Shown here: positions 47,567 through 58,692 of the stretch, one piece after another
Position numbering within the stretch: position 1 is the first letter of the stretch
Layout of the letters: the number at the start of each line of letters is the position of its first letter
Assembly: GCA_019925795.1 (NCBI GenBank)
Contig: CM034298.1
Coordinates: forward strand, 52,602,365-52,666,364
Direction of reading: 5' to 3'
DNA length: 64,000 nt
From: Dendrobium chrysotoxum
Taxonomy: Eukaryota; Streptophyta; Magnoliopsida; Asparagales; Orchidaceae
Translations under genes and position numbers: made by a program
Notes under the pieces: model-generated
What the model saw: the letters and a program-made list of their open reading frames with translations, nothing else
Told to the model about the DNA's origin: nothing
The model's database searches: none

Positions 47567-48430
47567 CTAATTTTTCATAATTTTTAAATCTAAACAAATT
47601 TTTATAACAAAGCTTCTTATTTTTGATCTTTTCTTACATATTTTGATTCCACCACCAACTATTTTTATTATTAAAAGCTTTCTTTTTGATACTCCAAGAA
47701 CATCCTTTGCAACATTCTTAATATTACAAGCTATTATTTCCCACATAACTATAGCTTCCTCATACACCGACAAAATCTTAAGATTGTGAATTTTACTCTC
47801 AAAGATATTTTTGTTAGAGTACTTTAAATGCCACCATCTATCCTTCATCTTAAAGTCCAAAACTAATAAACGGTGTTGGATACATAGACTTTCACTTAGA
47901 ATAACTTTACATTCTTTACAATCTAAACGATTTATTTTTCTTACAAGAAATTATCAATCTAAGTTTTACTATATCCATTCTTATAAGTGATGAGATGCTT
48001 ATCTACAATAGGTATCTTTTGTATTAATTCTTCTAAGTCATTCTAAAATTTTAATTTTGAGCCATATCCAAACTTACTTGAGAAGCATAAGCACTTATAA
48101 TATTAATAATCTTATCATTAAAAATAATCTTCAAAGCTATAATTCTATCTCCAATTCTATCAATTTTTATAACATTATCTTTCAAATTCTTATCTATAAT
48201 CACACATACACTATTTCTAGTACGACTCCTACCAGAATGTCAAAGTTTAAACCCTAAACTATCAATCTCCTTATCCTTCTCTCCCACCCATTTAGTTTCC
48301 TGAATACATAGAATATTTATCTTCCTATGAATCATAATATCAATTAATTCCATTAATTTTCCTATAAGGAAACCTGCATTCCACGATCCTAACCTAATTT
48401 TTATTTCATGGACTAGCTTCTTTGCCTACA
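47567..48430 (-). pseudogene. RTE LINE endonuclease and linker remnant (unit 2)
   Basis: 47860-47567 (MDFKMKDRWWHLKYSNKN...VLGVSKR) is the linker between endonuclease and RT. Above it, broken frames give ETKWVGEKDKEIDSLGFKL and IGDRIIALKIIFNDKIINIISAYASQVG (about 48065-48305), the RTE endonuclease. The middle of the endonuclease domain is deleted. Confidence 0.7.
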
Positions 48431-49106
48431 TTCATCCATGATGTGGGAACCCTTGCCTATTTAACACTACATCTAGGCACTGATGCAATGAAAAATTGGA
48501 AGAAATTAGATAAATTTCTCTTCTCATCTCTCTGCACTTCTCTTTTCTTTCTACTTACAATAGAATAGATATGTTTTTCAATACAACAAATGACACAACT
48601 CTACAAGTGAAATAAAAAAAATAGGGAAGAAAAACTACTCAGCCTAACTCACAGCGTCACTATGTTGAGGTCTGGACCGTCGCGACACTCCACTCTCTGT
48701 CTTTGAGTTTACCTTGTAGCACCATGGAGCTCGAACCTAAGCGCCATTACGTTACAGCATATAGCGCTACAACATCAAGGTTTGGAGCACCGCAACACTC
48801 TGCTCTCTCTCTCTCTCTCTCAGCTCAAGTCTGAAGCGCTGCAGCACTCCAATAAATAGCTGTGACATTTCTATGGAAAACAAATTGGGTGAAAGGCCCT
48901 CGAACACCAAGCAGGGGAGTGCTACCCTCCTACAACCCCCTAGAGAGCTCAACCAACAACATTTAGGTCTGAAACAATAGTACAACACGATTAATTGACA
49001 TTTAGGTCTGAGAGTGTTGAGTGCACTATAACATAGTAGAAATGGCTCGTAAAATAAACATAAAATTAATATAAAAAATCAAGTCATATAATATATAAAA
49101 ACTTTT

Positions 49107-49401
49107 ATATCTAATTATAAAACATCCAAGCAGGGGTGGAACCCCCTTGTGGTAGGGGGGGGGGGCAATCACCCAAAAAATTTAAAAAAAAAATAATTAT
49201 ATGATTTTTAGGTAATTTGTTCATCTTCATTCATTTTTTAGTCTTTATTACAAGGGCTTTTAAGCAATTGCCCCCCCCCCCCGCCCCCCTCTGAAAATTA
49301 AGGCTGGTTGCGCCCCGCATCCAAGCAGAGAAGATAAATTTTATATATATATATATATATATAATTTATCTTCTCTGCTTGGATGCTTTATAATTAGATA
49401 T
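49107..49401. repeat. Long palindrome interrupted by a MITE
   Basis: ATATCTAATTATAAAACATCCAAGCAG (left arm from 49107) and its complement (to 49401) flank the MITE and an inner arm pair GCATCCAAGCAGAGAAGATA...TATCTTCTCTGCTTGGATGC (49317-49386) around a (TA)n centre. Without the MITE the arms would be about 45 bp. Unit 2 has only the left arm sequence (about 40285). Confidence 0.85.
49134..49317. mobile_element. GC-rich MITE, 184 bp (MULE-like)
   Basis: Flanked by CATCCAAGCAG on both sides (49123-49133 and 49318-49328), a 10-11 bp duplication. The ends GGGGTGGAACC and, on the other strand, GGGGCGCAACC are imperfect inverted repeats. Internal G and C runs (49157-49168, 49270-49290) could pair. 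Absent from unit 2. A 9-11 bp duplication suggests Mutator-like; the family is tentative. Confidence 0.7.
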
Positions 49402-49792
49402 ATATACCCTCAAAAGATCCTACATATAAAAATAAGCTTCAATTTAATTTAATTAACTTATTCTCTAATAAATTCTTACATTAAATTCAATGGCATTATA
49501 TATGTATAACTTTTCTTGTACTTTTATTAATTTATATGAGAAGCCACATTTGTATGTGCATAAAAAATAGTCAAAATACATGAATAAATATGTTCCACTC
49601 ATAATTATATGTACCATATTACGCATTCAGACTAATTATACAATCTAAAAAATTCAGAAATTTTCTTCTTGCTGTGTGGCACACAACCATTTTTTTTTTC
49701 CAAGCATAAATCACCATTATCACCAATTCAAAATCCTCTCTCCAGCCTTTCAATGCCATCCACTCAACCATTGCACTTACAGTATCAAAAGG

Positions 49793-49798
49793 GATAAG
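49793..49798 (+). promoter_or_regulatory. Conserved GATAAG (I-box-like) upstream of ferredoxin 3
   Basis: 124 bp before the ATG, in the same conserved block as in units 1 and 2. Confidence 0.35.
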
Positions 49799-49916
49799 CC
49801 CACCGCAAACCAAACTCCACGTTTTCCATTATCCACCATCCAAAACCTTCCCCAACTCCCTCATATTTACGTTTACCCTCCCAATCAACTCCTCTCCTCA
49901 ACCACCAAGTCCAGCA

Positions 49917-50357
49917 ATGGCAGCCTCCCTTTCTCTGCACACTCCTTTCATCCCACGCCATTCCACTTCTCCCCCACTCAGCCTTCACTTCTCCGGCCGT
50001 CATCCAGCCGCCTCTCTCTTCAGGCTAAAGACAGCTGATACCAAAGGTGGCAGAGTGAAGGCCATGGCTACGTATAAGGTGACTCTTGTCACGCCTGATG
50101 AAACTGTGGAGATTGAGTGTCCAGACGATGTGTATATTCTGGACAAGGCAGAAGAGGAGGGGATAGACTTGCCATTCTCATGTAGAGCTGGTTCCTGCTC
50201 TTCGTGTGCTGGAAAGGTGATTAAGGGTGAGGTTGATCAGTCTGATGTTAGTTTTCTCGATGATGATCAGATTAGTGAGGGATGGGTGCTTACTTGCTAT
50301 GCGTATCCCAAGTCTGATGTTACCATCAAGACTCACTTGGAGGCAGAGCTTAGTTAA
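49917..50357 (+). CDS. Ferredoxin, leaf-type [2Fe-2S], plastid-targeted (copy 3)
   Basis: Intronless, 146 codons, TAA stop. The mature part (ATYKVTLVTP..., cysteines 39, 44, 47 and 77) is residue-for-residue identical to copy 2. Against copy 2 the coding sequence has seven base changes: three replacements in the transit peptide (Pro10, His24, Ala40) and four silent ones in the mature part (Asp11, Ser38, Arg40, Ala79). The start is well supported: the upstream in-frame ATG of copy 2 is ACG here. The 3' flank is like unit 2. Role as for copies 1 and 2: stromal one-electron carrier from photosystem I. Likely functional. Confidence 0.95.
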   Translation: MAASLSLHTPFIPRHSTSPPLSLHFSGRHPAASLFRLKTADTKGGRVKAMATYKVTLVTPDETVEIECPDDVYILDKAEEEGIDLPFSCRAGSCSSCAGKVIKGEVDQSDVSFLDDDQISEGWVLTCYAYPKSDVTIKTHLEAELS

Positions 50358-51482
50358 CTATTCTTGAATGCTTGCAAAGTGGTAATACAGATGCTACTAG
50401 CTTGAAGAAATGTTTAGGTGTGGGAGTGGTGGAGGAGGAGAGGAAGAAGAAGGAGATGATGTTTGTATGGTGCAGTTGATAATGATCAACTGTTGATTTT
50501 GTGATTGAGTGCTTTTTGTGAGTATTACTCTCTATGTTTGAGTAATGTTAATCGACAGTCATTCAACATATATGATTTATGATGTTGTATGAATTTGAAA
50601 GTTGAACTCTAAAAAGTTAATGATTTTTATGTTAAGTATCACAGATGTGTAATAAAGAATGATGAGATGATGATGAGACTCAGTGGCTCAAGGCTTACCT
50701 TGCATAGTTTTTAAAACAATATTGAATTTCTCTTACTTACATTGTATGTGATCTAAGGTTATAGTAATATAGAGACAGGTTCAAATGCTATGTTTGGACA
50801 CTAGAACTAGTTTAAAAGACTACACATAATATGAGGGTCAAAATAGAAGGCCAAATTGGGTTTAAACAATTTTGAAATTTGTATTAAGAGATTCAAATAT
50901 TGTTCAATCCTAATTTGAACTTCTTTTTCGAATCTAAGGTTTCACAATATAGGTTCAAAATTTGCATTGAATAATTTTTTAACCTTATGGGTTTGAATCA
51001 TTAAACTTTTCTTTTGAACATAGGATTCTGCAATCAGCATTGAAATTAGATTTGAATAAGGTTTGAACTTATAATATGAGGATCGAACCTTGCTCGAACA
51101 TCTTTTTTGAACAAAGGGTTTGATCATTTGCTTCAAAATAAAAGTTTGAAATAAGGTTCATAACATTTTGAATTGAGTTCAAACATAATGTTTGAATATT
51201 TGCTTTGGAGCAGTTTGAAACTGAGTTCGAGTGAGGTTCAAGCCTGAGGATCGAAACTTATTTTTCTTTATTAACTGAAATTGATTCATTTAATTTTCTT
51301 TGCATACATGTACAAATTAATTTTTTCTTATGGAGAGACATTATAGCAATAATTTAAATATTAGTTATCCTGATTTGAGATCTTATTATGGGCCTATGAT
51401 ACACTTGTCCTCCATCACATTCCCTTGTCCTCCATCACATTCCCTTAATAACCAAATTGTCACCCTTTTCATATTACTAATT

Positions 51483-51577
51483 AGCGGTTTGAAAACCGCT
51501 GCAAGAAATTTTGTTGCTATTAAAATCGTCAGGAAAGCTCATTTTTTGTGTTGCAATAGCCCTATTTTTTAATAGTG
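51483..51577. mobile_element. CACTA-type transposon end fragment (unit 3)
   Basis: Same fragment and same site as 42221-42314. Its subterminal inverted words are better kept here (GCGGTTTGAAAACCGC is a perfect palindrome). The terminal AGTAGTG is now AATAGTG. Confidence 0.55.
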
Positions 51578-53102
51578 TAATATAATTCTCATAAAAAATA
51601 GGATTAACTCCATGCCCTTCGGAATTTTAAAGAAAACTTTTAGTTCACCATCATAGGCAAGTAAGAATAGTCCTAGCAAACTTGCAATGGTTTAGAAGGC
51701 CATTTCTATGTATATATATCTTAGCTTTAATGACGTATAATCAATATTTCTAACAACTCATACACATCAAATAACATAACACGATGGTATGAATAATATG
51801 AACCAATATCCGCTTTAATAGTTATAATAGTTCACAATAAGAAATAGAAAGTAAATTCAGTATAAGTGAATAGTAAAGCATACAGTATGTGTGAATAGCA
51901 AGCTTTATACGTTATATGGAGGCATAGTCTAAATAAAGCATCGAGCTCTAATAAGTAATGAATTTTGCATGTAATATGATCACTAATAGTTTGACTTTAC
52001 AATATGTAATTCTACATATAGTGGAAACCTCATCACAACTCACAAGACTATGGCTTCATTTGGGATAGCTTTCTTCCTGCTTTCTAAAGCTTGCTACCTT
52101 TCTTGGATGTGATAGCCATCTCTCAAGCTCTCTTTGTGGAATCAAAACCAAATTCTCCGTCCCCCATCACCATCATGGTAGGTCCCTATCATAACATCAA
52201 AAGTTAATAGGGCATATATTCGAATAATGCATCGTCGGTATAAGGCCATGCGATTCGTTTAGTTACATGAATCATCATGGCAATGGGAAAAAGCCCTCAT
52301 CGACCTTTTACCTAATAAATGTTTCCCTTCTAAAAGTTTGAGTTTTGGTGCACGTATATGCTCTAGAATTATTACGGTTATCCTAGTAGCATATACCATC
52401 AAACAAATTATCATTGATTTAATGAGCTATTCGTAGCTTCATAGTCTCAAAAATAGTTCATACTTCCACATGTATTGTTTAATCTTTGAGACAAACATAT
52501 ATATGACTACTAACAAGATCAACTAGGTAGCATGGCCTCAAGGCAACTATGATCTCACCCATAACAATCATCTAGATGGTAGGAGAGGAAAGAACCAAAG
52601 TCGCATATAAGATAATGCAACATCCCCTTTGGATTAATAAGTAACTCGAGCAAGGTGCCCATGACACCAAAGTCTTTTTTTTTTTCAAATGAGCCGCATT
52701 TGCAACAATATAATGAGACCCTAAGTCGATCGCCTAAGCAAAAAAAATATCGTGAGATGACACCCGAAACAAGGGGTGGAAGGGTTCCAATTTTATGAAG
52801 CACTCTCCATGCCTTAAATAAGGGCATGGAGACTATCCATGAAGCATTACCTAGAGTTAATACCACAAATAGAGGGACGATTTACATCACAAACAATGAT
52901 TATGGAGTCATGGTTGATCTCCAAAATGTTATAAGGACTATAGAAATGAAAGGATTATTGTATGGATGGTTGGTCACACAAAAGAAATCACCAATTAATA
53001 GAAGCAAAGTCCATAACAACTCATATGCCACAAAAGGTCTCTAGCCTAGCCACATCAACCAGCCCAATAGCATCACCCAAAATTGAAGAGTATGCCAACT
53101 CC

Positions 53103-53874
53103 GACAACAACAACAACAACATCAAGCCTTTATCCCACTACATGGGGTCGGCTACATGAATCCTTTTTCTCCATTGTGTCCTGTTAAAAGTCAAATTCTC
53201 GTTTAAATCTAATAAAGAAAGATCATTCTAATATTTTCTAACCAAGCCTTTTTAGGTCTACCTCTACCTTTCTTAACATAAGTCAAATCTAAGACCTCTA
53301 CTTTCCTAACCGGGTAATCGGGAGGCCATCGTTTTATGTGACCAAACCTTCTAAGGCAACTCTCTCTAATCTTATCTTCCACTGGAGCTACTCCAACCTT
53401 TTCATGAATATGCTCATTTCGTATCCTATCTCTAAGGGTAAAGCCACTCATCCACCTGAGCATCCTCATCTCTACAACACTTAACTTAGAATTATGCTTC
53501 TCTTTTAATGGCCAACATTCGGCACCATAAAGCATTGCAGGTCTCACCACCATCTTATAAAATTTTCCCTTAAGTTTGAGGGGTACTTTTCTGTCACACA
53601 ATAAGCTCGATGCATTCCTCCACTTCAACCATCCAACTTGGATTCTGCTTATAATATCCCCATCTATTTCACCATCACTCTGAACAATAGATCCAAGATA
53701 TCTAAAACGTGTACTCTTATTAATGACTTGATCGCCCAAAGTCACAATCCCCTCACTAGGTTTATTATTACTAAAATAACACTCCATATATTCCGTTTTA
53801 GATCTACTCAAGCAAAAACCTTTAGACTCTAAGGTTGACCTCCCTTAAGTTTGAGGGGTACTTTTCTATCACAC
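53103..53874 (-). mobile_element. 5'-truncated RTE LINE, recent insertion private to unit 3
   Basis: 772 bp flanked by perfect 14-bp duplications AGTATGCCAACTCC (53089-53102 and 53875-53888). The (GTT)n tail is at the low-coordinate end. Units 1 and 2 have uninterrupted sequence here (27120; 43827). Carries the RT C-terminal part in one open frame. Its 5' end has an extra piece (53843-53874) repeating 53571-53604. Confidence 0.9.
53209..53811 (-). pseudogene. RTE LINE RT C-terminal fragment, open frame
   Basis: 200 codons without a stop: SRSKTEYMEC...VTLGDQVINKSTRFRYLGSIVQSDGEIDGDI, ISRIQVGWLKWRNASSLLCDRKVPLKLKGKFYKMVVRPAMLYGAECW, MLRWMSGFTLRDRIRNEHI, and LTYVKKGRGRPKKAWLENIR. This is RT thumb and C-terminal sequence only; the catalytic palm is lost by 5' truncation, so it is not a working gene. 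Confidence 0.85.
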
Positions 53875-54603
53875 AGTATGCCAACTCCAACAATAAACAA
53901 AAAAAGTGTCAAGGTAATGAGGGGGGCGATGAGCTCCTGCAAGGCACATAAAATTGATGTAGAGAATGTAACTTTTTAAAGCTGTTGTAGAAAATAGCTT
54001 CTTAGTATAAAACATTTTGAAAGTAGTGAAAAAATAGTGGGCAAATAAATATTATGGTTGCAGCTTAAAAAGCAAAGAAATAAGAAAGCTGCCACAAATG
54101 AAGCCTAACTATTTATGCATAATACACTAGATAGCTCTAGGAACTTCAATCAATGCACATGTATTAATCATAAAAGTTTATTGGGAAGAAATATAAGTAA
54201 CAAAATAAACAAGAAAAGAAAATAGTGAAAATGTACAATAGGTTTTAATGTGGAAAAACCAAAATCTGGGAAAAAACCACATCGCCACACCAACAACAAC
54301 AACATCAAGCCTTTATCCCACTATGTAGGGTTAGCTACATGAGTCCTTTTTTTCCATTGTGTTCGGTTAAGAGTCAAATTCTCATTAAGATCTAATAAAT
54401 AAATGTCATTTCTAATATTTTCTAACCAAGTCTTTTTTAGGTCTACCTCTACCTTTCTTAATATAGGTTAAATCTAATACATTTACTCTCCTAACCGGGT
54501 CATTGGAAGACCACTATTTTATGTGACCAAACCATCTAAGGCGACTCTCTTTAGTCTTATTTGCCACTAGAGTTACTCTAACCTTTTCACTTATATGCTC
54601 ATT

Positions 54604-55653
54604 TCATATCTTGTCTCTAAGAGTAAAGCCACTCATCCACCTGAGCATCCTCATCTCTGCAACACTTAACATAATATTATGCTTCTCTTTTAATGGCCAA
54701 CATTCTGCGCCATAAAGCATTACAAGTCTGACCACCATCTTATAGAATTTTCCCTTAAGTTTGAGTCGTACTTTTCTATCACATAACAAGCCCGATGCAT
54801 TCCTACACTTCATCCATCCAACTTGAATTCTACTAATAATATCCCCATCTATTTTATCATCACTTTGAACAATAGACCCAAGATATCTAAAACATGTATT
54901 CTTATTAATGACTAGATTGCTCAAAGTCACAAACTCGCCACTAGATCTATTACTACTAAAATTACACTCCATGTATTCAGTTTTAGATCTACTCAAATGA
55001 ATAACTTTAGACTCTAAATTTGACCTCCATAATTCAAGTTTACCTTCAACTCCCTCTTTAGTCTTATCAACAAGAAGTATATTTTCAGTAAAAAGCATAC
55101 ACCAGGGAACATCCTCTTGCAAATCTCCAGTAAGAACATCCATGACTAAAATAAAAAGATATGGGCTTAAAGCCGATCCTTGATGTAATCTAACTAAAAT
55201 TGGAAATTACTTGGTCAAACCACCTTCTGTTTGAACACAAGTAATAGCTCTAGCATACATATCCCTAATGACTTGAATATAAACAATATTATTAATCCCT
55301 TTCTTTTTTAAAACTCTCCATAGCACTTCTCTTGGAACTTTATCATATGCTTTCTCTAAATCAATAAATATCATATGAAGATCTTCCTTTTTCTCTCTAT
55401 ACTTCTCCATCAAACCTCTCAATAAATGTATGGCTTCCATAGTAGACCTATACGGCATGAATCCAAATTGATTTAGAGAAACATTAATATCACGCTGTAA
55501 CCTATACTCAATAACTCTCTCCCATAGTTTTAAAGTATGATACATCAACTTAATTCCTCTATAATTTGCACAATCTTGTGCATCACCTTTATTCTTAAAG
55601 ATAGGAATCAAGACACTCATTCTCCACACATATGGCATCTTTTTAGTCTTCAA
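54604..55653 (-). pseudogene. RTE LINE reverse transcriptase (unit 3)
   Basis: One reading frame from 55653 to 54604 with a single internal stop near 55204: MSVLIPIFKNKGDAQDCANYRGIKLMYHTLKLWERV, QFGFMPYRSTMEAIHLLRGLMEKY, MIFIDLEKAYDKVPREVLWRVL, then LHQGSALSPYLF and MDVLTGDLQEDVPWCMLFTENILLVD. The catalytic FADD is FTEN here, although the unit 2 copy keeps FADD. Below 54604 the frame continues with more stops (GRGRPKK near 54440). Inactive. Confidence 0.85.
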
Positions 55654-56040
55654 AATAATATTAAAAAGTTTAGTAAGCCAAGAAATTCTTTCATCTCCTA
55701 AGCATTTTCACACCACTATTGGAATATCATCAGGTCCAACAGCTTTCCCACACTTCATTTTCTTTAAAGCCTCTCTAACTTCAGTTTTAATTAGTAATAC
55801 ATCGATAAAAATAAAAATCTCTATTTTCATTTAGAATGTTGATGTCACTAAAGTCAATCATATTTTCATAACCTTCATTGAAAAGCTTGGCAAAATATCT
55901 CATCAACCATTATTGAATATCCTCTTCTAAAAAAAGTACTTTTTCATCTTCATCCTTAACGCACTTCACTTGAACTAAATCCTTAATACTCCTATCTCTT
56001 TGTTTGGCTAGCTTATACATTTATCTTTTGTCATCTTTAG
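55654..56040 (-). pseudogene. RTE LINE RT N-terminal part (unit 3)
   Basis: Broken frames encode GPDDIPIVVWKCLGDERISWLTKLFNIILK (about 55650-55740) and ALKKMKCGKAVGPD, and upstream ...KLFNEGYENMIDFSDINILN. Continuous with the RT body downstream. Ends at the hAT insertion. Confidence 0.65.
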
Positions 56041-56757
56041 AAGCAGCGGAGCCAGGATTATTTATCTGCGGGGGCACAAACTTCTAATTAAAAAAATACC
56101 ATCAAGCTTTTTCATTTGAGCTTGAAATTGATATTAGGCTTTTAATTTTTTTTTATTATAAGAATATAAATTTTGAAAAAATTTCTTATTATGCTCATTT
56201 AAATTAATTTCAACATAATTTTATTTGAACTATATATTATCATGCTCATCTATTTCAACTATTCTTTTACATTATATTTTCATATCTAATTTAAATAAAA
56301 ATAATAATTAAAAAATATTTTATATCAAGAAATAAATATATAAATCTTATTAATATAAAAATATATTTAAAATATATGAAAAGTTATAATAGGCATATTT
56401 TAAGCTACTTGATTTAAATTTAAATATTGTAATCTTCCTCTAGTATAATTTGTTGGCTTTAATTACATAAATTTTCTATAAAAGAGAATTTGAATATTTT
56501 AAAATAATTAAAAAATTGATGAAATTTATAATTAAAAAAACTAGCAATGTGAAGATAAATGATTAAAATGGTGAATATATATATAAATAAGGAGAGAGAT
56601 ATAAGTAAAAAAAAGAAGAAAGATTAATATGACATAGTAAAATGAAATTTTAAAATGGTCTAATAAAAATCAACAAAAAAATTAATAATGAACCTCACAA
56701 TGAATGAGAGAGATAAAGAGGAAAATAAATAAAAAAGGTTTAAAATAATCTCACCCT

Positions 56758-56796
<39 letters not shown>

Positions 56797-57078
56797 GAAA
56801 GAGGGCTATAACTCGGAGCAAGTGAAGAAGGTTGCCAACGGTAAAAAAATGGCAGATAGAGATAGAGAGCAGAGAGGAGAAAGGTAGAAGAGAGATGAAA
56901 AGAGATGGATCGGGAGTTAAGAAAGAGTGGGGGCACCTACGGGCTATGGGAAAAAGCAAGAAAAAAAAATTGCTAGCTATATGGAGGTGAAAAATTAGAA
57001 AAAAATATATAAAGATCTTTTTTGGGTGGGGCGGCACATGTCCCCACAGCCCCCACCCCCGCCTTAAATCTACCCATG
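56041..57078. mobile_element. Non-autonomous hAT-like element inside the LINE (unit 3)
   Basis: About 1038 bp, allelic in position and sequence to 46502-47468. The flanks are ATCTTTAG and CTCTTTAG, now one base different. Contains a (GA)n run at about 56763-56790 and a G/C-rich end (GGGTGGGGCGGCAC...CCCCACCCCC). No transposase. Confidence 0.7.
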
Positions 57079-57868
57079 CTCTTTAGTATATAATCTATTA
57101 TAAAAATCATTAAAAGCTAATTCCTTTGCATCGCAAAATGCTTTATTAGACTCCTTACGGGCAACTTTATATCTTTCCCAATTTTTAGAATTTTTTCATC
57201 TAAATCAATTTTTTTTTAATATAGCTTCTTATTTTTTATCTTTTCTTACATATTTTGATTCCACCACCAACATTTTTACTATTAGATGCTTTTCCTTTTG
57301 ATCCTCCAAGAACATCCTTTGTAATATTCTTAATATTACAAGCCACTATTTACCACATAACATTAGCTTCCTCATGCACCGACTAAATCTTAAGATCGTG
57401 AATCTTACTCTCAAAGATATTTTTGTTAGAGTTCTTTATATGCCACCATTTAATCCTAAAATAATGATATATTATATTTTTTATACTCTGCCCCTTCATC
57501 TTAAAGTCCAAAACTAATAAGCGGTGTTAGATACATGGACTTTCACTCAGAATAACTCTACAATGTCTACAATTTAAACGATCTATTTTTCTTACAAGAA
57601 AATAATCAATATGAGTTTTATTATATCCATTCTTATAAGTGATAAGATGTTTATCGCTTTTCTTAAATAAGATATTAACAAAAATGAAATAATAAGCTAG
57701 AGCAAAATCTAATATAGTCTTATCACATTCATTAGTCGATCCAAATCTATAGCCACCATGAATGCTTCTAAAATCCTCTGCCTCTCTACTAACATGTTCA
57801 TTTAAATCTCCACTAATAAAAACTCTTTCTTCAAGAAGTATCTTTTATATTAATTTTTTGAAGTCATT
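57079..57868 (-). pseudogene. RTE LINE linker and endonuclease C-terminal part (unit 3)
   Basis: Worn LINE sequence; translations with stops resemble the endonuclease end and the linker to RT (for example GGYRFGSTNE, about 57725-57765, and GDLNEHVSREAEDF, about 57775-57820). No single open frame. Confidence 0.55.
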
Positions 57869-58312
57869 CTAAAATTTTAATTTTGAGCACATATCCAAAC
57901 CTACTTGAGAAACATAAGCACTTATAAAATTAATAATCTTATCATCAATAATAATCTTCAAAATTATAATTCTATCTCCAATTCTATCAATTTTTATAAT
58001 ATTATCTTTCACACTCTTATCTATAATCACACATATTACCATTACTAATACGACTCCTACCATAATAACAAAGTTTAAACCCTAAACTATCAATCTTCTT
58101 AGTATTCTCTCCCACCCATTTAGTTTCCTGAATATATAGAATATTTATCTTCCTATGAATTATAATATCAATTAATTTCATTAATTTTCCTGTAAGGGGA
58201 CCTACATTCAAGGATCCTAACCTAATTTTAATTTCATGAACTAGCATCTTTGCCCACATACGTCCATGATGTGGGAACCCTTGTCTATTTAGCACTACAT
58301 CCGAGCGTCGAT
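57869..58312 (-). pseudogene. RTE LINE endonuclease N-terminal part (unit 3)
   Basis: Frames give EIKIRLGSLNVGPLTGKLMKLIDIIIHRKINILYIQETKWVGENTKKIDSLGFKLCYYG, then, after a shift, DKSVKDNIIKIDRIGDRIIILKIIIDDKIINFISAYVSQVGLD. The motif normally read as SWNVG is SLNVG; QETKW is kept. AP-type endonuclease, which would nick target DNA; non-functional. Confidence 0.8.
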
Positions 58313-58630
58313 GCAACGAAATATTGGAAGAAATTATACAAATCTCTTTTCTCATCTCTCTACACTTCTCTTTTCTTTCTAATTACAATAGAAAAGATAT
58401 GCTTTTCAATATAATAAATGGCACAACTCTACAAGTGAAATAGAAAAAAGAGGGAAGTTAAACTACTCAGCCTGACTCACAACACCACTATGTTGAGGTC
58501 TGGAGCATCATGACACTCCACTCTCTGTCTCTGAGTTTACCTTGCAGCACTGTGGAGCTCCAGCCTATAGCCCCATTATGTTGCAGCATATAGTGCTGCA
58601 ACATCAAGGTTTTGAGCACTGCAACACTCT

Positions 58631-58692
<62 letters not shown>

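Larger units (their letters stand above)
44763..48484 (-). mobile_element. RTE-type LINE with a nested hAT element (unit 2)
   Basis: The 3' end (low coordinates) has the (GTT)n tail and the ...GGATAAAGGCTTGATG end typical of plant RTE LINEs. RT pieces lie at 45334-46366, hAT at 46502-47468, a linker region at 47567-47860 and endonuclease remnants at about 48050-48430. It sits in the same place as the LINE at 54293-58312 in unit 3; unit 1 has the empty site. The frames are more broken than in unit 3. Confidence 0.85.
40180..49001 (+). repeat. Tandem duplication unit 2
   Basis: Starts near AGTGCACTATAACTTGGTAGAAAT, equivalent to 49022 in unit 3, and runs to TTAATTGACA. Contents: promoter region, ferredoxin 2, conserved non-coding flank, CACTA fragment, RTE LINE with a nested hAT element, and tail. 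The flank 42430-44760 has no gene that I can see, only scattered short frames that are not kept between units. Confidence 0.85.
54293..58312 (-). mobile_element. RTE-type LINE with a nested hAT element (unit 3)
   Basis: Same site and structure as 44763-48484, so it was there before units 2 and 3 separated. A (GTT)n tail is at 54293 (minus). RT lies at 54604-55653, hAT at 56041-57078 and endonuclease at 57869-58312. Longer in the endonuclease part than the unit 2 copy, which has lost the segment matching about 57640-57840. Confidence 0.85.

Noticed and set aside
56660..57037. 125-codon minus-strand frame in the hAT element
   Set aside because: Low-complexity Ser/Leu/Phe translation of the GA microsatellite region; only partly kept in unit 2 (47089-47331).
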